Numbered from the stretch's first letter, positions 44,044 through 53,160 are shown. The stretch is DNA of 64,000 nucleotides from Pseudomonas tolaasii NCPPB 2192 (GCF_002813445.1 NZ_PHHD01000001.1:5828001-5892000), one strand, 5' to 3'. Translations and numbers: made by a program. Notes: generated by a model not told the origin, from the sequence alone.

Positions 44044-46495
44044 GGGCGAAAGTCCTCAACAAATCCGCCGGGCGGCTGCGGTACAACTGCCACAGCGGCC
44101 AGGCGGAGGCCAGCAACGTCGCGAGCATGGCCAGGCCCAACAATTGCGCCAGTTGCCACGGGAACACCTGCAACGGCAGGCGCCAGCCGAACGCCTGCAC
44201 ATTGATCACCGCGTCCAGGCTCCACGCCAGCAACAGGCCGAGCGGCAAGGCCAGAATCAGGGTCAGTACGGCGAGCAACCACGTTTGACCCAGGTTGAGC
44301 AGCATCAGTTGGCGTCGGGTTACGCCCAGAGCCCAAAGCGGTGCGAGCTGGCCGAGGCGGCTTTGGCTCTGGGTCAGCAGGCTGATAAACAGCGCCACGC
44401 CGGCGACGCCGAGGGTGAGGCTGTTTAACGCAGCCGTGGCGGAAAACGTGCGTTCAAATACCTGGCTCGACCAGCCTTTGAGTTGCTGCTGGTCGACGAT
44501 ACGGCTGTCTTCCAGGGCAAAGACGTGCTGCATCTCACGCACCACTGTCGGCACGTTCTGCGGCAACACGCGCAGGTTGAAACGCACGGGGGCCAGCGTC
44601 GGCCAATGCGCCAGCAGGTGCCGATAGTTAACGATCAAATGCCCCTTCGGGTTGCCATAGTCGGCGTAAATACCCACGACGCGGGGCGCCCAGGAACCTT
44701 GCGGCACCGGGATGTTTATCGACTCGCCCAAATGAACATTCAACCGTCGCGCCATTTGTTCACTGAGCATCACGCTGTCGCCGTTGAGCAATTGCGACCA
44801 CGGCTCGCTGGCCGCCTCCAGCAAAGGCCAGTGCTGGTGGTAGGTCGGATCGTCAATCACGCCAAACAAGTCGGCAGGCCAGCCCTGTAATTGCAGCGAG
44901 ACCTCCCAGGCCGGCAACACGGTTTGAACCAGCGGCTGCTGCGCCAGCCAGGTCGCCAATTGCTCGGCCTGAGCCGGGTTTTGCGGGTTGACGTACAGCT
45001 CGGCGGTGAGGCGTTGCTCCAGCCAGTTGTTGAACGTCTGGCGAAAACCGGAAGTCATGGACCCCGCGCCGATATTCGCCGCCAGCGCCAGCAGCAAAGC
45101 CATCAGCGCGAGGCTCAGGGCGGGCAACTGCTGGCGGCAATCGGCGAGAAACCATTGCCCCAGCACCGAACGGCTACGCCCCAAAACGGCCTTCAACAAT
45201 CCGTTGAGCAGCACCGGCAAGCCCAGCGCCGCGCCCAGCAGCAACGCGGCCATCAGCACAAAACCGGCGGCCAGGCTATCCCCCAGCCACAGCGCGAACA
45301 GCCCGATCACCAGTGCCGTCGCCGCCACCCAGCCCTGACGTCGCAACCAGCGGCCGTGGGCCTCGTGCCAGGCTTGAGCATTGGCCAGCGCCAACAGCGG
45401 CAAGCGCGCCGCCCGCCACAAACTGCTGGCACCGGCGAGCAAGGCGCCGAACAAACTCAGGCCCAACCCCGCCAGCCACCACCATGGGCTGAGGCTCAGT
45501 TGCCCCGGCACTTCGGCGCCATACAAACCGCGCAGGCTGGCGGCCACATCCGGCAATAACAGGCTGGCCAACAGGTAACCACTGGCAACCCCCAGCACGC
45601 CGCCCAGCAATGACAAGGCGCCCAGTTCGACGCCCAGGCTGAGGATCAACAGGCGCGCGCTCACCCCACAGGCACGCAACGTGCGCAGCAACCCGCGCCG
45701 TTGCTCCAGCGCCAGGCCGATGGCGGCGTGGACGATAAACAGCCCCACCACGAACGACAAAAAGCCCAGGGCATCCAGGTTCAAGTGAAAGCTCTCGGTC
45801 AGGCGCGCGAGGTTGTTGTCTTCGCCGAGCTTGAGTTGCAGCGCCACTGGTGGCGTGGGATGGGTAGCGGCGAAAGCCTTGTCCAGCAACAGGCGCGACA
45901 ATTGATCGGGCATCGCCAGCAACGGCTGGGCGAAGCTGATGTCTGTCAGCAACAGGCCGGGGGCCATATCGGGTTGAACCTGCAAGGGCGGCAGCGTTTG
46001 ACCGCTGGTGGCCAGTGGCTGATCGCCTTCGTGCAACCCGAGCGCCTGCAAGGTTTGCGGCGCTATCCAGGTGCGCCCCGGCGGTTCAAAAAACGCGAGC
46101 ATCTGCGCCTGGCTCAAACGCTGCCCGGCCACCGCACCGCTGCCGGGCAACGACAGCGGGTCAATGCCCATCAATTGCAAGCGTTGGTCATCGTGCCCCT
46201 GGAGCACCAGACGGCCTCGGACCACCGGTGACACCGGCCAGCCTGCGCGACGCAGTTCGGCAAACCACGCTTGCGGAAAAGCCGCGCCGTCGGGCGTGCT
46301 CAAACTGGCCTGGGGTTCACCGCCGATCAGTTGGCTGGCGCGTGCGTAACTGTCCCGCGCCTGGCTGTTGAGGGCTTGCACGCCCGTCAACAACGCGGTG
46401 GCCAGCCACAGGCCGGTCAGCACGCTGAAGAACTGCACCGGATGGCGCCGCCAATGGCTGAGCAGCGCCCGCAACGCCCAATAAAATACCGCCAT
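44033..46495 (-). CDS. FtsX-like ABC transporter permease (AttF/AttG-like)
   Basis: This 820-residue protein has one N-terminal helix, a periplasmic region, then two sets of membrane helices (around 255-420 and 705-810) with a second periplasmic region between, the layout of MacB/FtsX-like permeases with two FtsX domains fused. The LRTLRACGVSARLLILSLGV and LGVTRRQLMLLNLGQTWLLA loops contact the ATPase. Such systems export or extract lipids or lipoproteins rather than import solutes. ATG 46495 begins 1 bp after the ATPase stop. In Agrobacterium AttF and AttG are separate; here one gene covers both. Confidence 0.82.
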   Translation of the reverse strand: MAVFYWALRALLSHWRRHPVQFFSVLTGLWLATALLTGVQALNSQARDSYARASQLIGGEPQASLSTPDGAAFPQAWFAELRRAGWPVSPVVRGRLVLQGHDDQRLQLMGIDPLSLPGSGAVAGQRLSQAQMLAFFEPPGRTWIAPQTLQALGLHEGDQPLATSGQTLPPLQVQPDMAPGLLLTDISFAQPLLAMPDQLSRLLLDKAFAATHPTPPVALQLKLGEDNNLARLTESFHLNLDALGFLSFVVGLFIVHAAIGLALEQRRGLLRTLRACGVSARLLILSLGVELGALSLLGGVLGVASGYLLASLLLPDVAASLRGLYGAEVPGQLSLSPWWWLAGLGLSLFGALLAGASSLWRAARLPLLALANAQAWHEAHGRWLRRQGWVAATALVIGLFALWLGDSLAAGFVLMAALLLGAALGLPVLLNGLLKAVLGRSRSVLGQWFLADCRQQLPALSLALMALLLALAANIGAGSMTSGFRQTFNNWLEQRLTAELYVNPQNPAQAEQLATWLAQQPLVQTVLPAWEVSLQLQGWPADLFGVIDDPTYHQHWPLLEAASEPWSQLLNGDSVMLSEQMARRLNVHLGESINIPVPQGSWAPRVVGIYADYGNPKGHLIVNYRHLLAHWPTLAPVRFNLRVLPQNVPTVVREMQHVFALEDSRIVDQQQLKGWSSQVFERTFSATAALNSLTLGVAGVALFISLLTQSQSRLGQLAPLWALGVTRRQLMLLNLGQTWLLAVLTLILALPLGLLLAWSLDAVINVQAFGWRLPLQVFPWQLAQLLGLAMLATLLASAWPLWQLYRSRPADLLRTFAHED

Positions 46496-46496
46496 C

Positions 46497-47165
46497 TCAG
46501 CGTGCGTCCGCCGGCACCACGCGCCCGCGATGCAGCACCACCTGGTGATCCAGGCGTGCAGCAATACGTGGGCTGTGGGTGACCATCAACAAACTGGTGG
46601 GGCTGTCGCGCAGCAGGTCGAGCATCAGTTGCAGCACGTCATCGCTGGTGGCTTCGTCGAGGTTGCCGGTGGGCTCGTCCGCCAGCAGCAAACCGGGGCG
46701 TGAGGCCAACGCGCGGCCCACCGCCACCCGTTGTTGCTGGCCGCCGGAGAGTTGTTCGGGATAACGCTTGAGCAAGTCGCCCAGGCCCAGGCGCTCTACC
46801 AACTCGGCTTGCCACTGCGGGTCGAAACGCCCGGCCAGACGGGCCTGGAAGGCCAGGTTGTCGTCCACGCGCAAACTGCCGATCAGGTTGAACTGCTGGA
46901 ACACCAGGCCGATTTCGGTACGACGCCAGTGGGCCAGTTGCGTTTCGCTCAATTGGTCCAGCTGCTGTTCGCCCACCTGGATGCGGCCGCCGTCCATGCG
47001 GTCGAGCCCGGCCACCAGGTGCAACAACGTGCTCTTGCCGCTGCCCGACTCGCCCATCAGCGCCAGGCTGCTGCGCTCGCCCAGGTGCAGGTCGACGCCC
47101 GCCAGTACCGTCAGTGGCCCTTGAGGGGTGGCGTAGCTTTTCAACACACCTTGCACCTGCAACAT
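46497..47165 (-). CDS. ABC transporter ATP-binding protein (LolD/MacB-type, AttE-like)
   Basis: This 222-residue ATPase has Walker A MGESGSGKSTLLHLVAGL, Q-loop VFQQFNLIGSL, signature LSGGQQQRVAVGRALASRP, Walker B LLLADEPTGNLD and H-loop MVTHSPRIA. The LADEPTGNLD form marks the LolD/MacB/FtsE group. It is the first gene of the three-gene operon with the FtsX-like permease and the AttH-like lipoprotein. ATG 47165 gives the usual MLQVQGVLKSY start; the upstream in-frame extension is not ABC-like. Confidence 0.88.
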   Translation of the reverse strand: MLQVQGVLKSYATPQGPLTVLAGVDLHLGERSSLALMGESGSGKSTLLHLVAGLDRMDGGRIQVGEQQLDQLSETQLAHWRRTEIGLVFQQFNLIGSLRVDDNLAFQARLAGRFDPQWQAELVERLGLGDLLKRYPEQLSGGQQQRVAVGRALASRPGLLLADEPTGNLDEATSDDVLQLMLDLLRDSPTSLLMVTHSPRIAARLDHQVVLHRGRVVPADAR

Positions 47166-47293
47166 AAAAACGCTCGCTTGAAGGACTGCAAACGAGAATA
47201 ACGGCTCACCGCCGCGCCTACGCAAATTTTTCACATGGATTTCACTGGCCGCCCACCCTCGCCTCTCTAAATTGCCCGCCAATGGCTGCTAAC

Positions 47294-47328
47294 CGGCAAC
47301 TTGTTAGTTGCCGTACGCGGCAACTTTT
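47294..47328 (+). promoter_or_regulatory. Mutually exclusive hairpins, attenuator-like
   Basis: Three segments alternate: CGGCAACT (47294-47301), AGTTGCCG (47306-47313) and CGGCAACT (47318-47325), the last running into TTTT. Segment 2 can pair with 1 (loop TGTT) or with 3 (loop TACG); only the second pairing makes a terminator-type hairpin. It lies about 110 bp upstream of the ais-like gene on the plus strand. Function is inferred from structure alone. Confidence 0.45.
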
Positions 47329-47438
47329 ACCTGCTGAATGTTCAGCCAAAAGACAGCAGCCCTGTGACAGGCTCTCGCTCAACTACGGGCATCCGTAACA
47401 GCGTTGCGCCTAATTAATAAAACATTGCGACAGTGCCC

Positions 47439-48113
47439 ATGGTGAATGATGTGGTTGACCTTACCCTGACGAAACCGCGCTCGCGCCGCGCCACTATCAA
47501 GCGATTACGCAAGTGGGGCGCAGGCGTCGCCGTTGTCGGTTTGCTGCTGACCGGTTTCATGTTCTGGCCGTCATCGCCGCGTGACCTCGGCGTGGGCAAT
47601 CGCCTGCTCACCTCAAAGGTTTTACCGACCTGGCGCGATGGCGATTTGATCGTGCTGGTGCGCCATGAAGAACGCTGCGACCGCTCGACCAACCCCTGCC
47701 TCGGCCCACTGGAAGGCCTGACCGTGATCGGCAGCCAGCGCGCCGAAGAACTGGGCAAGGCCTTCAAGGCAATGGGCATGCAGAACAGCGATGTGGTTGC
47801 CAGCCCCGCTGTGCGCACCGCCCAGACGGCCCACGCCATGTTCGGCGCTGCGCAATTGACGTCCGGCCAGCAAGCCATCTGCGGTGCGGCCATGGGCGAG
47901 GAATTGCTCAGTCGCAAACAGGCCGGGCGCAACCTGGTGTTCGTCACCCACAGCGGCTGCATCGCCGACTTCGAAAGTGCCTTGGGCTACCCTCGCGCCA
48001 CCTTTCCCCACTATGGCAGCGCCTTGTTTGTACGCGTGTTGCCCAACGGCAAATTCGAGACCCTGGGCGTTATGAACAGCCCGGCGTGGCTCGCAGTTTT
48101 GAAGAAGCTCTAG
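47439..48113 (+). CDS. ais: Ais/PmrG-like histidine phosphatase (LPS core heptose phosphatase)
   Basis: This 224-residue protein has a basic N-terminus, a membrane anchor near 25-42 (KWGAGVAVVGLLLTGFMFW) and a periplasmic histidine-phosphatase domain. LVRHEERCDRSTNPCLGP closely parallels RHAERCDRSTNQCL of E. coli Ais, a phosphatase acting on LPS core heptose phosphate; the RHG-type Gly is Glu here. The second His is in FVTHSGC. Ais is often near arn genes, and an arnT follows 187 bp downstream. ATG 47439 or GTG 47433 is the start; neither has a strong ribosome-binding site. An attenuator-like hairpin pair precedes it. Confidence 0.75.
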   Translation: MVNDVVDLTLTKPRSRRATIKRLRKWGAGVAVVGLLLTGFMFWPSSPRDLGVGNRLLTSKVLPTWRDGDLIVLVRHEERCDRSTNPCLGPLEGLTVIGSQRAEELGKAFKAMGMQNSDVVASPAVRTAQTAHAMFGAAQLTSGQQAICGAAMGEELLSRKQAGRNLVFVTHSGCIADFESALGYPRATFPHYGSALFVRVLPNGKFETLGVMNSPAWLAVLKKL

Positions 48114-48300
48114 ACACTTTTTTACATATACCTTCTTTCATGTTCAGCAAAACGACAGGCCTCTTCTGGCATGTTTAACTGCGCCCGCTATTTGACGGCG
48201 TCATGAATAATTTCAGCGACTTAGTGAACTTTGTGACTTTTTCTTCTATTACTTTTATCCACACATTCCCCGCCATCGAACGTCAAGGAGCGACGTTTTC

Positions 48301-49956
48301 ATGACCCGTGTCAAACCCCTGCCTTTATTGTTATTGGCCTTTGCTGTTTTTTACCTGCTGCCCATGGGCCTGCATGGTTTGTGGATCCCGGATGAAACCC
48401 GTTACGCCCAAATCAGCCAGGAAATGCTGCTGAGCGGCAACTGGATCAGCCCCCATTTCATGGGCGTGCGCTACTTCGAAAAACCGGCCGCCGGCTATTG
48501 GCTGATCGCCATCGGCCAGGCCGTGTTTGGCGAAAACCTGTTCGGCGTGCGCATCGCCTCGGCCCTGACCACCGGCCTTAGCGTGCTGCTGGCTTACCTC
48601 ATCGCACGGCGCCTGTGGAACGACCCGCGCAAGAGCTTTGCCTGTGCGCTGCTCTACATGAGCTTCGGCCTGGTTGCCGGGCAAGCCGGGTATTCCAACC
48701 TCGATCCGCAATTTACGTTCTGGGTCAACCTCAGCCTGGTGGCCTTGTGGTTTGCCCTCGATGGCCGCACCCCCAAACATCGGCTGGGCGCCTGGGCGCT
48801 GTTGGGGCTGGCGTGTGGCATGGGCTTTCTGACCAAGGGTTTCCTCGCGTGGCTGCTGCCCGTGCTGATTGCCGTGCCGTACATGGCCTGGCAACGGCGC
48901 CTGGGCGAGCTGCTGCGCCACGGCCCGCTGGCGATCCTGGTGGCGGCGCTCGTCTGCCTGCCATGGGTATTGGCGGTGCATGTGCAGGAACCGGACTACT
49001 GGCGTTTCTTCTTCTGGCATGAGCACATTCGCCGCTTCTCTTCGGACAATGCCCAACACGCCCGAGCCTGGTGGTTCTTCCTGCCGATCATGGTGGTGGC
49101 GTGCCTGCCGTGGGCTGCGCTGTTGCCGGGCACCCTGCTCAAAACCTGGAAAGAAAAAGCCCAACCGGCGATTGGTTTCCTCGCTCTGTGGCTGCTGCTG
49201 CCCCTGGCGTTTTTCAGCATGAGCCGCGGCAAACTGCCGACCTACATCATGCCGTGCCTGCTGCCGTTGGCCTTGCTGATGGGCCACACGCTGATCGACC
49301 TGATCAACAGCGGCAAGACGCGCTCACTGCGTGCCAACGGCGTGGTTAACCTGGTCATTGGCGTGGGTGCGATGGCCGCGCTGATTTACCTGCAAATCGA
49401 TAACCCGCTGTACAGCAACAGCCACGCGGAAATGTTCAGCCTGTCGCTGAGCTTTATCGTGTTGCTGGGCTGGATCCTCGCCAACGTGTTGCAGGTGTCG
49501 CGGCCACTCACGCTGTGGGCGATGCCCGCGCTGGCAATCGGCTTGCTGGTGGCGCTGTTGCCCGCCGGCATGCCGGAAGAAATCACCGACACCGAGATGC
49601 CCGACCAGTTTGTGCTTGAGCATCTGGATGAATTGCAACAAACCCATGCTTTGATCAGCAACGAACTGGGCACGGCGTCGGCGTTGTCCTGGCGCCTGCG
49701 TAGGCCGCAAGTCGCGTTTTACGACACCGAAGGCGAACTGCGCTACGGCCTCAAATACGAGGACTCGGCCCATCGCAAAGTCAGCCTGGAGAACATCCAG
49801 CCCTGGCTGAGCGAAGCCCGCAAGGAGGGCTCGGTCGGCGTGTTGATGCGTGTGCGCAGCACCAGCGAACACCGTGAAGAAGGCCAGTTGCCTGCGGGCG
49901 GCAAGCGTTATCGCAAAGGCCCCATGCTCATGATCATTTACCCGCAGCTTCCCTGA
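48301..49956 (+). CDS. arnT: ArnT: lipid A 4-amino-4-deoxy-L-arabinose transferase
   Basis: This 551-residue GT-C glycosyltransferase transfers L-Ara4N from undecaprenyl phosphate onto lipid A at the outer face of the inner membrane, giving resistance to polymyxin-type peptides. It has about 12 transmembrane helices; the first periplasmic loop DETRYAQISQEMLLSGNWI with its catalytic Asp, and FEKPAAGYWLIAIGQ, are typical of ArnT. The other arn genes are not here, so this is a detached or second copy, as some pseudomonads have. SD AAGGAG lies 10 bp upstream of the ATG. The second glycosyltransferase gene follows 27 bp later. Confidence 0.88.
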   Translation: MTRVKPLPLLLLAFAVFYLLPMGLHGLWIPDETRYAQISQEMLLSGNWISPHFMGVRYFEKPAAGYWLIAIGQAVFGENLFGVRIASALTTGLSVLLAYLIARRLWNDPRKSFACALLYMSFGLVAGQAGYSNLDPQFTFWVNLSLVALWFALDGRTPKHRLGAWALLGLACGMGFLTKGFLAWLLPVLIAVPYMAWQRRLGELLRHGPLAILVAALVCLPWVLAVHVQEPDYWRFFFWHEHIRRFSSDNAQHARAWWFFLPIMVVACLPWAALLPGTLLKTWKEKAQPAIGFLALWLLLPLAFFSMSRGKLPTYIMPCLLPLALLMGHTLIDLINSGKTRSLRANGVVNLVIGVGAMAALIYLQIDNPLYSNSHAEMFSLSLSFIVLLGWILANVLQVSRPLTLWAMPALAIGLLVALLPAGMPEEITDTEMPDQFVLEHLDELQQTHALISNELGTASALSWRLRRPQVAFYDTEGELRYGLKYEDSAHRKVSLENIQPWLSEARKEGSVGVLMRVRSTSEHREEGQLPAGGKRYRKGPMLMIIYPQLP

Positions 49957-49983
49957 TATCAGGCCTGCCACAGGAACCACCCC

Positions 49984-51501
49984 ATGCGCTTCTGGAAAAC
50001 CGACCGCGGCGCCTTGATCTTGTTGCTGGGCGTCTCGGCGCTTCTCCTGCTGCTGGGCCTGGGCAGCCGCGATTTGTGGGGGCCGGAAACCCGCTGGGCC
50101 AACATCGCCCTGCAAATGCTGCAAAGCGGTGACTACTTCGACCCCTACCTCAAGGGCGCGCCGTACTACGACAAACCGCTGCCTTCCTACTGGCTGATCA
50201 CAGGCGCAGCCAAGCTGATGGGCGGCCTGGGGCCGTGGTCGCTGCGCCTGTCGTCGGTGATGGCGGCATGGCTGAGCATCTGGCTGGTGTACCTGATCGG
50301 CGAACGCCTGTTTCGCAAAGGCACCGGGCTGATTGCCGGCTGGATGCTTGCCACCAGCTTCTATTTTCTGTTCTGGGCCCGCGTCGCCACAGCTGACGTG
50401 CTCACCGTGTGCGGCGTGCTGGCGGCCGTGTGGTGGTATTGGCGCGGGCCGGACGACACACGGCTGGGCCGCTACACGGTGTTTTTCCTGCTGCTGGCGG
50501 CGACCTCACTGTTTAAAGGCCTGATCGGCTTCGTATTACCCGGCCTGGTGCTACTGCCGCACCTGCTCAGCGAACATCGCTACAAGCGCCACCTTAATGG
50601 GCGGCTGATGCTGGCCTTGCTGATCGCCGCCGCGTTCTACGCGATTCCGTTTGTGCTGTCGCATTTCTATGGTGCGCCCACCTACGGTGAAAGCGGCCTG
50701 GCGCTGGTGTTCAAGGAAAACGTCGTGCGCTTTTTCGACCCCTTCGACCACATGGGGCCGATCTACACCTACCTGATCTACCTGCCCGCCTACACCTTGC
50801 CATGGGCGCCCTGCTGGATGCTCGGCCTGTGGCTGGCGCTGCGGCACTGGCGCCAGACGCCGCCCAACGTCCGCTGGCTGGTGTGGGGGTTGGGCCTGTT
50901 GTTCGTGTTCTTTACTGCCAGTGGCAGCCGTCGCAGTTACTACGTGCTGCCCTTGGTGCCCTTTGCCCAACTGCTGGCGGCCTGGTGGCTGAGCGAACGG
51001 CTGGAGAGAAAAACCGCCAGCTGGCCACGTTGGCAGAAGGGCTTCGGCTGCACCGCCGGGCTGCTGTTACTGGTGCTGGGCGTGATCTACCCCTGGACCA
51101 CCGGCAACGGCGGCGTCACCCGTTTTGCTGAAGACGTGCAAACCCAGGCGCAGAAAACCGCGCCCTGGAGCGACTGGCAAATGGTGATGGTGGAAGTCGA
51201 CAACAAGCTGCCGATGTACCTGCAAAACGGCGGAAAACCGTTCTACTACGTCAGCGAAACCCAGGACTTCCCGCGCCAGGGCGACAGCGCCGCGCTCATG
51301 GCCTGGCTGGATAAAACCAGCGGCCGCCACTTCGACCCGCAACGCACGATCATCCTTGCGCAGTACTCAAAGGAAGACCCGACCCCGCTGGCTTATCTGG
51401 GCGCCGATCATCAGGTGATCACCACCCAGCCGGATAACGGCGAGCGGCTGTTTCAGAAGCGCGAGGATGGGAGTGTGGCGTTTATCCCCACGCCGCGCTG
51501 A
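49984..51501 (+). CDS. GT39/PMT-family (ArnT-like) glycosyltransferase
   Basis: This 505-residue integral membrane protein is related to ArnT and protein O-mannosyltransferases. Loop 1 reads RDLWGPETRWANIALQML, with Glu-Thr-Arg where ArnT has Asp-Glu-Thr-Arg, then APYYDKPLPSYWLITGAAK. About 10-12 helices are followed by a soluble C-terminal part of about 120 residues. It uses a polyprenyl-phosphate sugar donor; the acceptor is unknown. It is in an operon with arnT (27 bp gap), so it may add a different sugar to LPS. Its 3' end overlaps the convergent ABC ATPase gene by 20 bp. Confidence 0.82.
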   Translation: MRFWKTDRGALILLLGVSALLLLLGLGSRDLWGPETRWANIALQMLQSGDYFDPYLKGAPYYDKPLPSYWLITGAAKLMGGLGPWSLRLSSVMAAWLSIWLVYLIGERLFRKGTGLIAGWMLATSFYFLFWARVATADVLTVCGVLAAVWWYWRGPDDTRLGRYTVFFLLLAATSLFKGLIGFVLPGLVLLPHLLSEHRYKRHLNGRLMLALLIAAAFYAIPFVLSHFYGAPTYGESGLALVFKENVVRFFDPFDHMGPIYTYLIYLPAYTLPWAPCWMLGLWLALRHWRQTPPNVRWLVWGLGLLFVFFTASGSRRSYYVLPLVPFAQLLAAWWLSERLERKTASWPRWQKGFGCTAGLLLLVLGVIYPWTTGNGGVTRFAEDVQTQAQKTAPWSDWQMVMVEVDNKLPMYLQNGGKPFYYVSETQDFPRQGDSAALMAWLDKTSGRHFDPQRTIILAQYSKEDPTPLAYLGADHQVITTQPDNGERLFQKREDGSVAFIPTPR

Positions 51502-52216
51502 CCGCCTGCGCCTTGGCGCGTTGGCGATTGAAGCCCATGCGCCCTTCATGCAGCACCACCGCCCGGCTGGTCACCCGCTGCAAATCCGCCACCCGTTGTG
51601 AAATGCACAACACCGCCATGCCACGACGGCTACGCTCGCGTTCGATCAGGCCCAGCAGGCGTTCGGCGTCGGCGTCCGACAAGGCGGTCGTAGGCTCATC
51701 GAGAATCAACAGCCGGGGCTGCAAGGCGAACGCCCGGGCCAGCACCAGCAGTTGCCGGTCAGATTGGCTCAGGCGCTCTACCGGATGCTGCAACGGCAGG
51801 TCGAGGCCCAGCACGGCGGCGATGGCTTCGGCGCGCAGCAGCAGGTTTTTGCGGTTGAGCAGAAAGTCCGCGCCGGGCAGGCACAGCTCATCCAGCAACA
51901 GGTTTTCGGCCACGCTCAAGCCGGGGGCGATGCCTTCATCGGGGCGCTGATGCACGGCGACGATGCCCACGCGTCGCGCCGACAACGGCGAGGTAAAACG
52001 TTGCCGCTGGCCGTCAACCCACAACTCGCCAGCCTGCGCCGCCAACTGGCCGCCGAGGACTTTCACCAGCGTTGATTTGCCGGCGCCACTGGCACCGAGC
52101 AAGGCCACACCCTCACCGGGATAAATAGTCAGGTCGACCTGATCCAGCGCCTGTACGGCGCCGAAAGTCTTGCTCAGGTGACTGACACGGAGCAGGGGCT
52201 CGGTGGTGTGGCTCAT
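51482..52216 (-). CDS. Half-size sugar-type ABC ATPase (RbsA/MglA N-domain-like), orphan
   Basis: This 244-residue protein has Walker A LLGASGAGKSTLVKVLGG and Walker B LLILDEPTTALSDADAERLL with the A-L-S-D pattern of ribose/galactose-type importers, and an H-loop-position CISQRV where Gln replaces His. The signature is LSQSDRQLLVLARA instead of LSGGQ-type, as in RbsA N-domains. RbsA/MglA proteins are about 500 residues with two ATPase domains; here only the first exists and no permease or binding protein is adjacent. It may be a remnant, or serve a transporter encoded elsewhere. The gene precedes none on its strand but the convergent glycosyltransferase. Confidence 0.78.
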   Translation of the reverse strand: MSHTTEPLLRVSHLSKTFGAVQALDQVDLTIYPGEGVALLGASGAGKSTLVKVLGGQLAAQAGELWVDGQRQRFTSPLSARRVGIVAVHQRPDEGIAPGLSVAENLLLDELCLPGADFLLNRKNLLLRAEAIAAVLGLDLPLQHPVERLSQSDRQLLVLARAFALQPRLLILDEPTTALSDADAERLLGLIERERSRRGMAVLCISQRVADLQRVTSRAVVLHEGRMGFNRQRAKAQAVSAAWG

Positions 52217-52268
52217 GGCAAATCTCTAAACGAAACAATGAGTCACTACAACGCCTCAGCGCGCCGGT

Positions 52269-53096
52269 TTATTCCGTCAAAGCGCTGAAAGCTTTAAGCA
52301 CGGCCTCGGGTTGCTCCAGCATCAGTTGATGGCCACAGCGCGCAAGCACCTCAAACCGTGCGTTGGGCAATCGCTCGGCCAATGCCTGCCCGGCGCTGGC
52401 GGGGGTCAGGCCATCGCTGTCACCGGCCAGAATGCTGATGGGTAAGGCCAGGTCGGGAATCTGTTCGACGTCGGGCCAACTGGCGTTTTTCATCAGGGCT
52501 TTGAACATGTACAACGGGTTGCGTTCGGTGAGCTTTTCCTCGTAGGCCACCAACGCAGGGTCAGCCGATGAATGCCAGGCGCGCTCGCGGAACCCCTTGG
52601 CCAACAACGGCCGCAGCCACTCCAGAATCCACGCGGGTAGCGACAACAAGCCGCCGCTGGCCACGGGGCGATGCAGCAGCGTGCCCAACAACAGCACCGC
52701 CTCCACAGGCGCTGCGGGACGGGTCAGCAAGGTGCTGAGGGTCAGGCCCGTGCCGAAAGAGTGCGCCACGATCAGGTTGCGCGGCCCGGCGTAGCGTTTA
52801 AGAATCGCGCCGTAATCAGCTACCAGTTCCGCCCAGGCGTAGGCCGATGCCTGACGCGGTTTGGCGCTCTGGCCGTGGCCGAGCAAATCCCAGGCGACCA
52901 GGCTGTAGCCTTGCGCTTGCAACGCCTGCCATTGCAGGCGCCATTGGTCCTTGTTGCCGCCGGCGCCGTGGCAGAAGAACACCACGGTGCCTGCCTGGGT
53001 AGTGCCCTGGTGCAGGGCAATACTCAAGTGGCGGTTAGGGCGGATTTCCACGGTTTCGCCGCGTACTACAGGCAGTTCACTAAAACCGGCACTCAT
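52269..53096 (-). CDS. Alpha/beta hydrolase
   Basis: This 275-residue alpha/beta hydrolase has an oxyanion-hole CHGAGGNKDQW segment, nucleophile elbow IVAHSFGTGLTL (Ser in H-S-F-G), an acid in AGDSDGLTP, and a catalytic His in LARCGHQLML. It has no signal peptide, so it is cytoplasmic; the substrate may be an ester, lactone or epoxide. ATG 53096 is chosen because the upstream frame runs into REP sequence. It is 53 bp upstream of the ABC ATPase gene on the same strand and separated from the peptide ABC operon by a REP hairpin. Confidence 0.82.
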   Translation of the reverse strand: MSAGFSELPVVRGETVEIRPNRHLSIALHQGTTQAGTVVFFCHGAGGNKDQWRLQWQALQAQGYSLVAWDLLGHGQSAKPRQASAYAWAELVADYGAILKRYAGPRNLIVAHSFGTGLTLSTLLTRPAAPVEAVLLLGTLLHRPVASGGLLSLPAWILEWLRPLLAKGFRERAWHSSADPALVAYEEKLTERNPLYMFKALMKNASWPDVEQIPDLALPISILAGDSDGLTPASAGQALAERLPNARFEVLARCGHQLMLEQPEAVLKAFSALTE

Positions 53097-53132
53097 AAAT
53101 ACCCCATTCCTCAATGAAAACTCGGTAAACCC

Positions 53133-53160
53133 TGTGGGAGCTGGCTTGCCAGCTCCCACA
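53133..53160. repeat. Minimal REP palindrome
   Basis: TGTGGGAGCTGG and CCAGCTCCCACA form a perfect 12-bp inverted repeat around CTTG. It abuts the stop codon of the ABC ATPase gene at 53161, where it may serve as a 3'-end hairpin. Confidence 0.8.
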
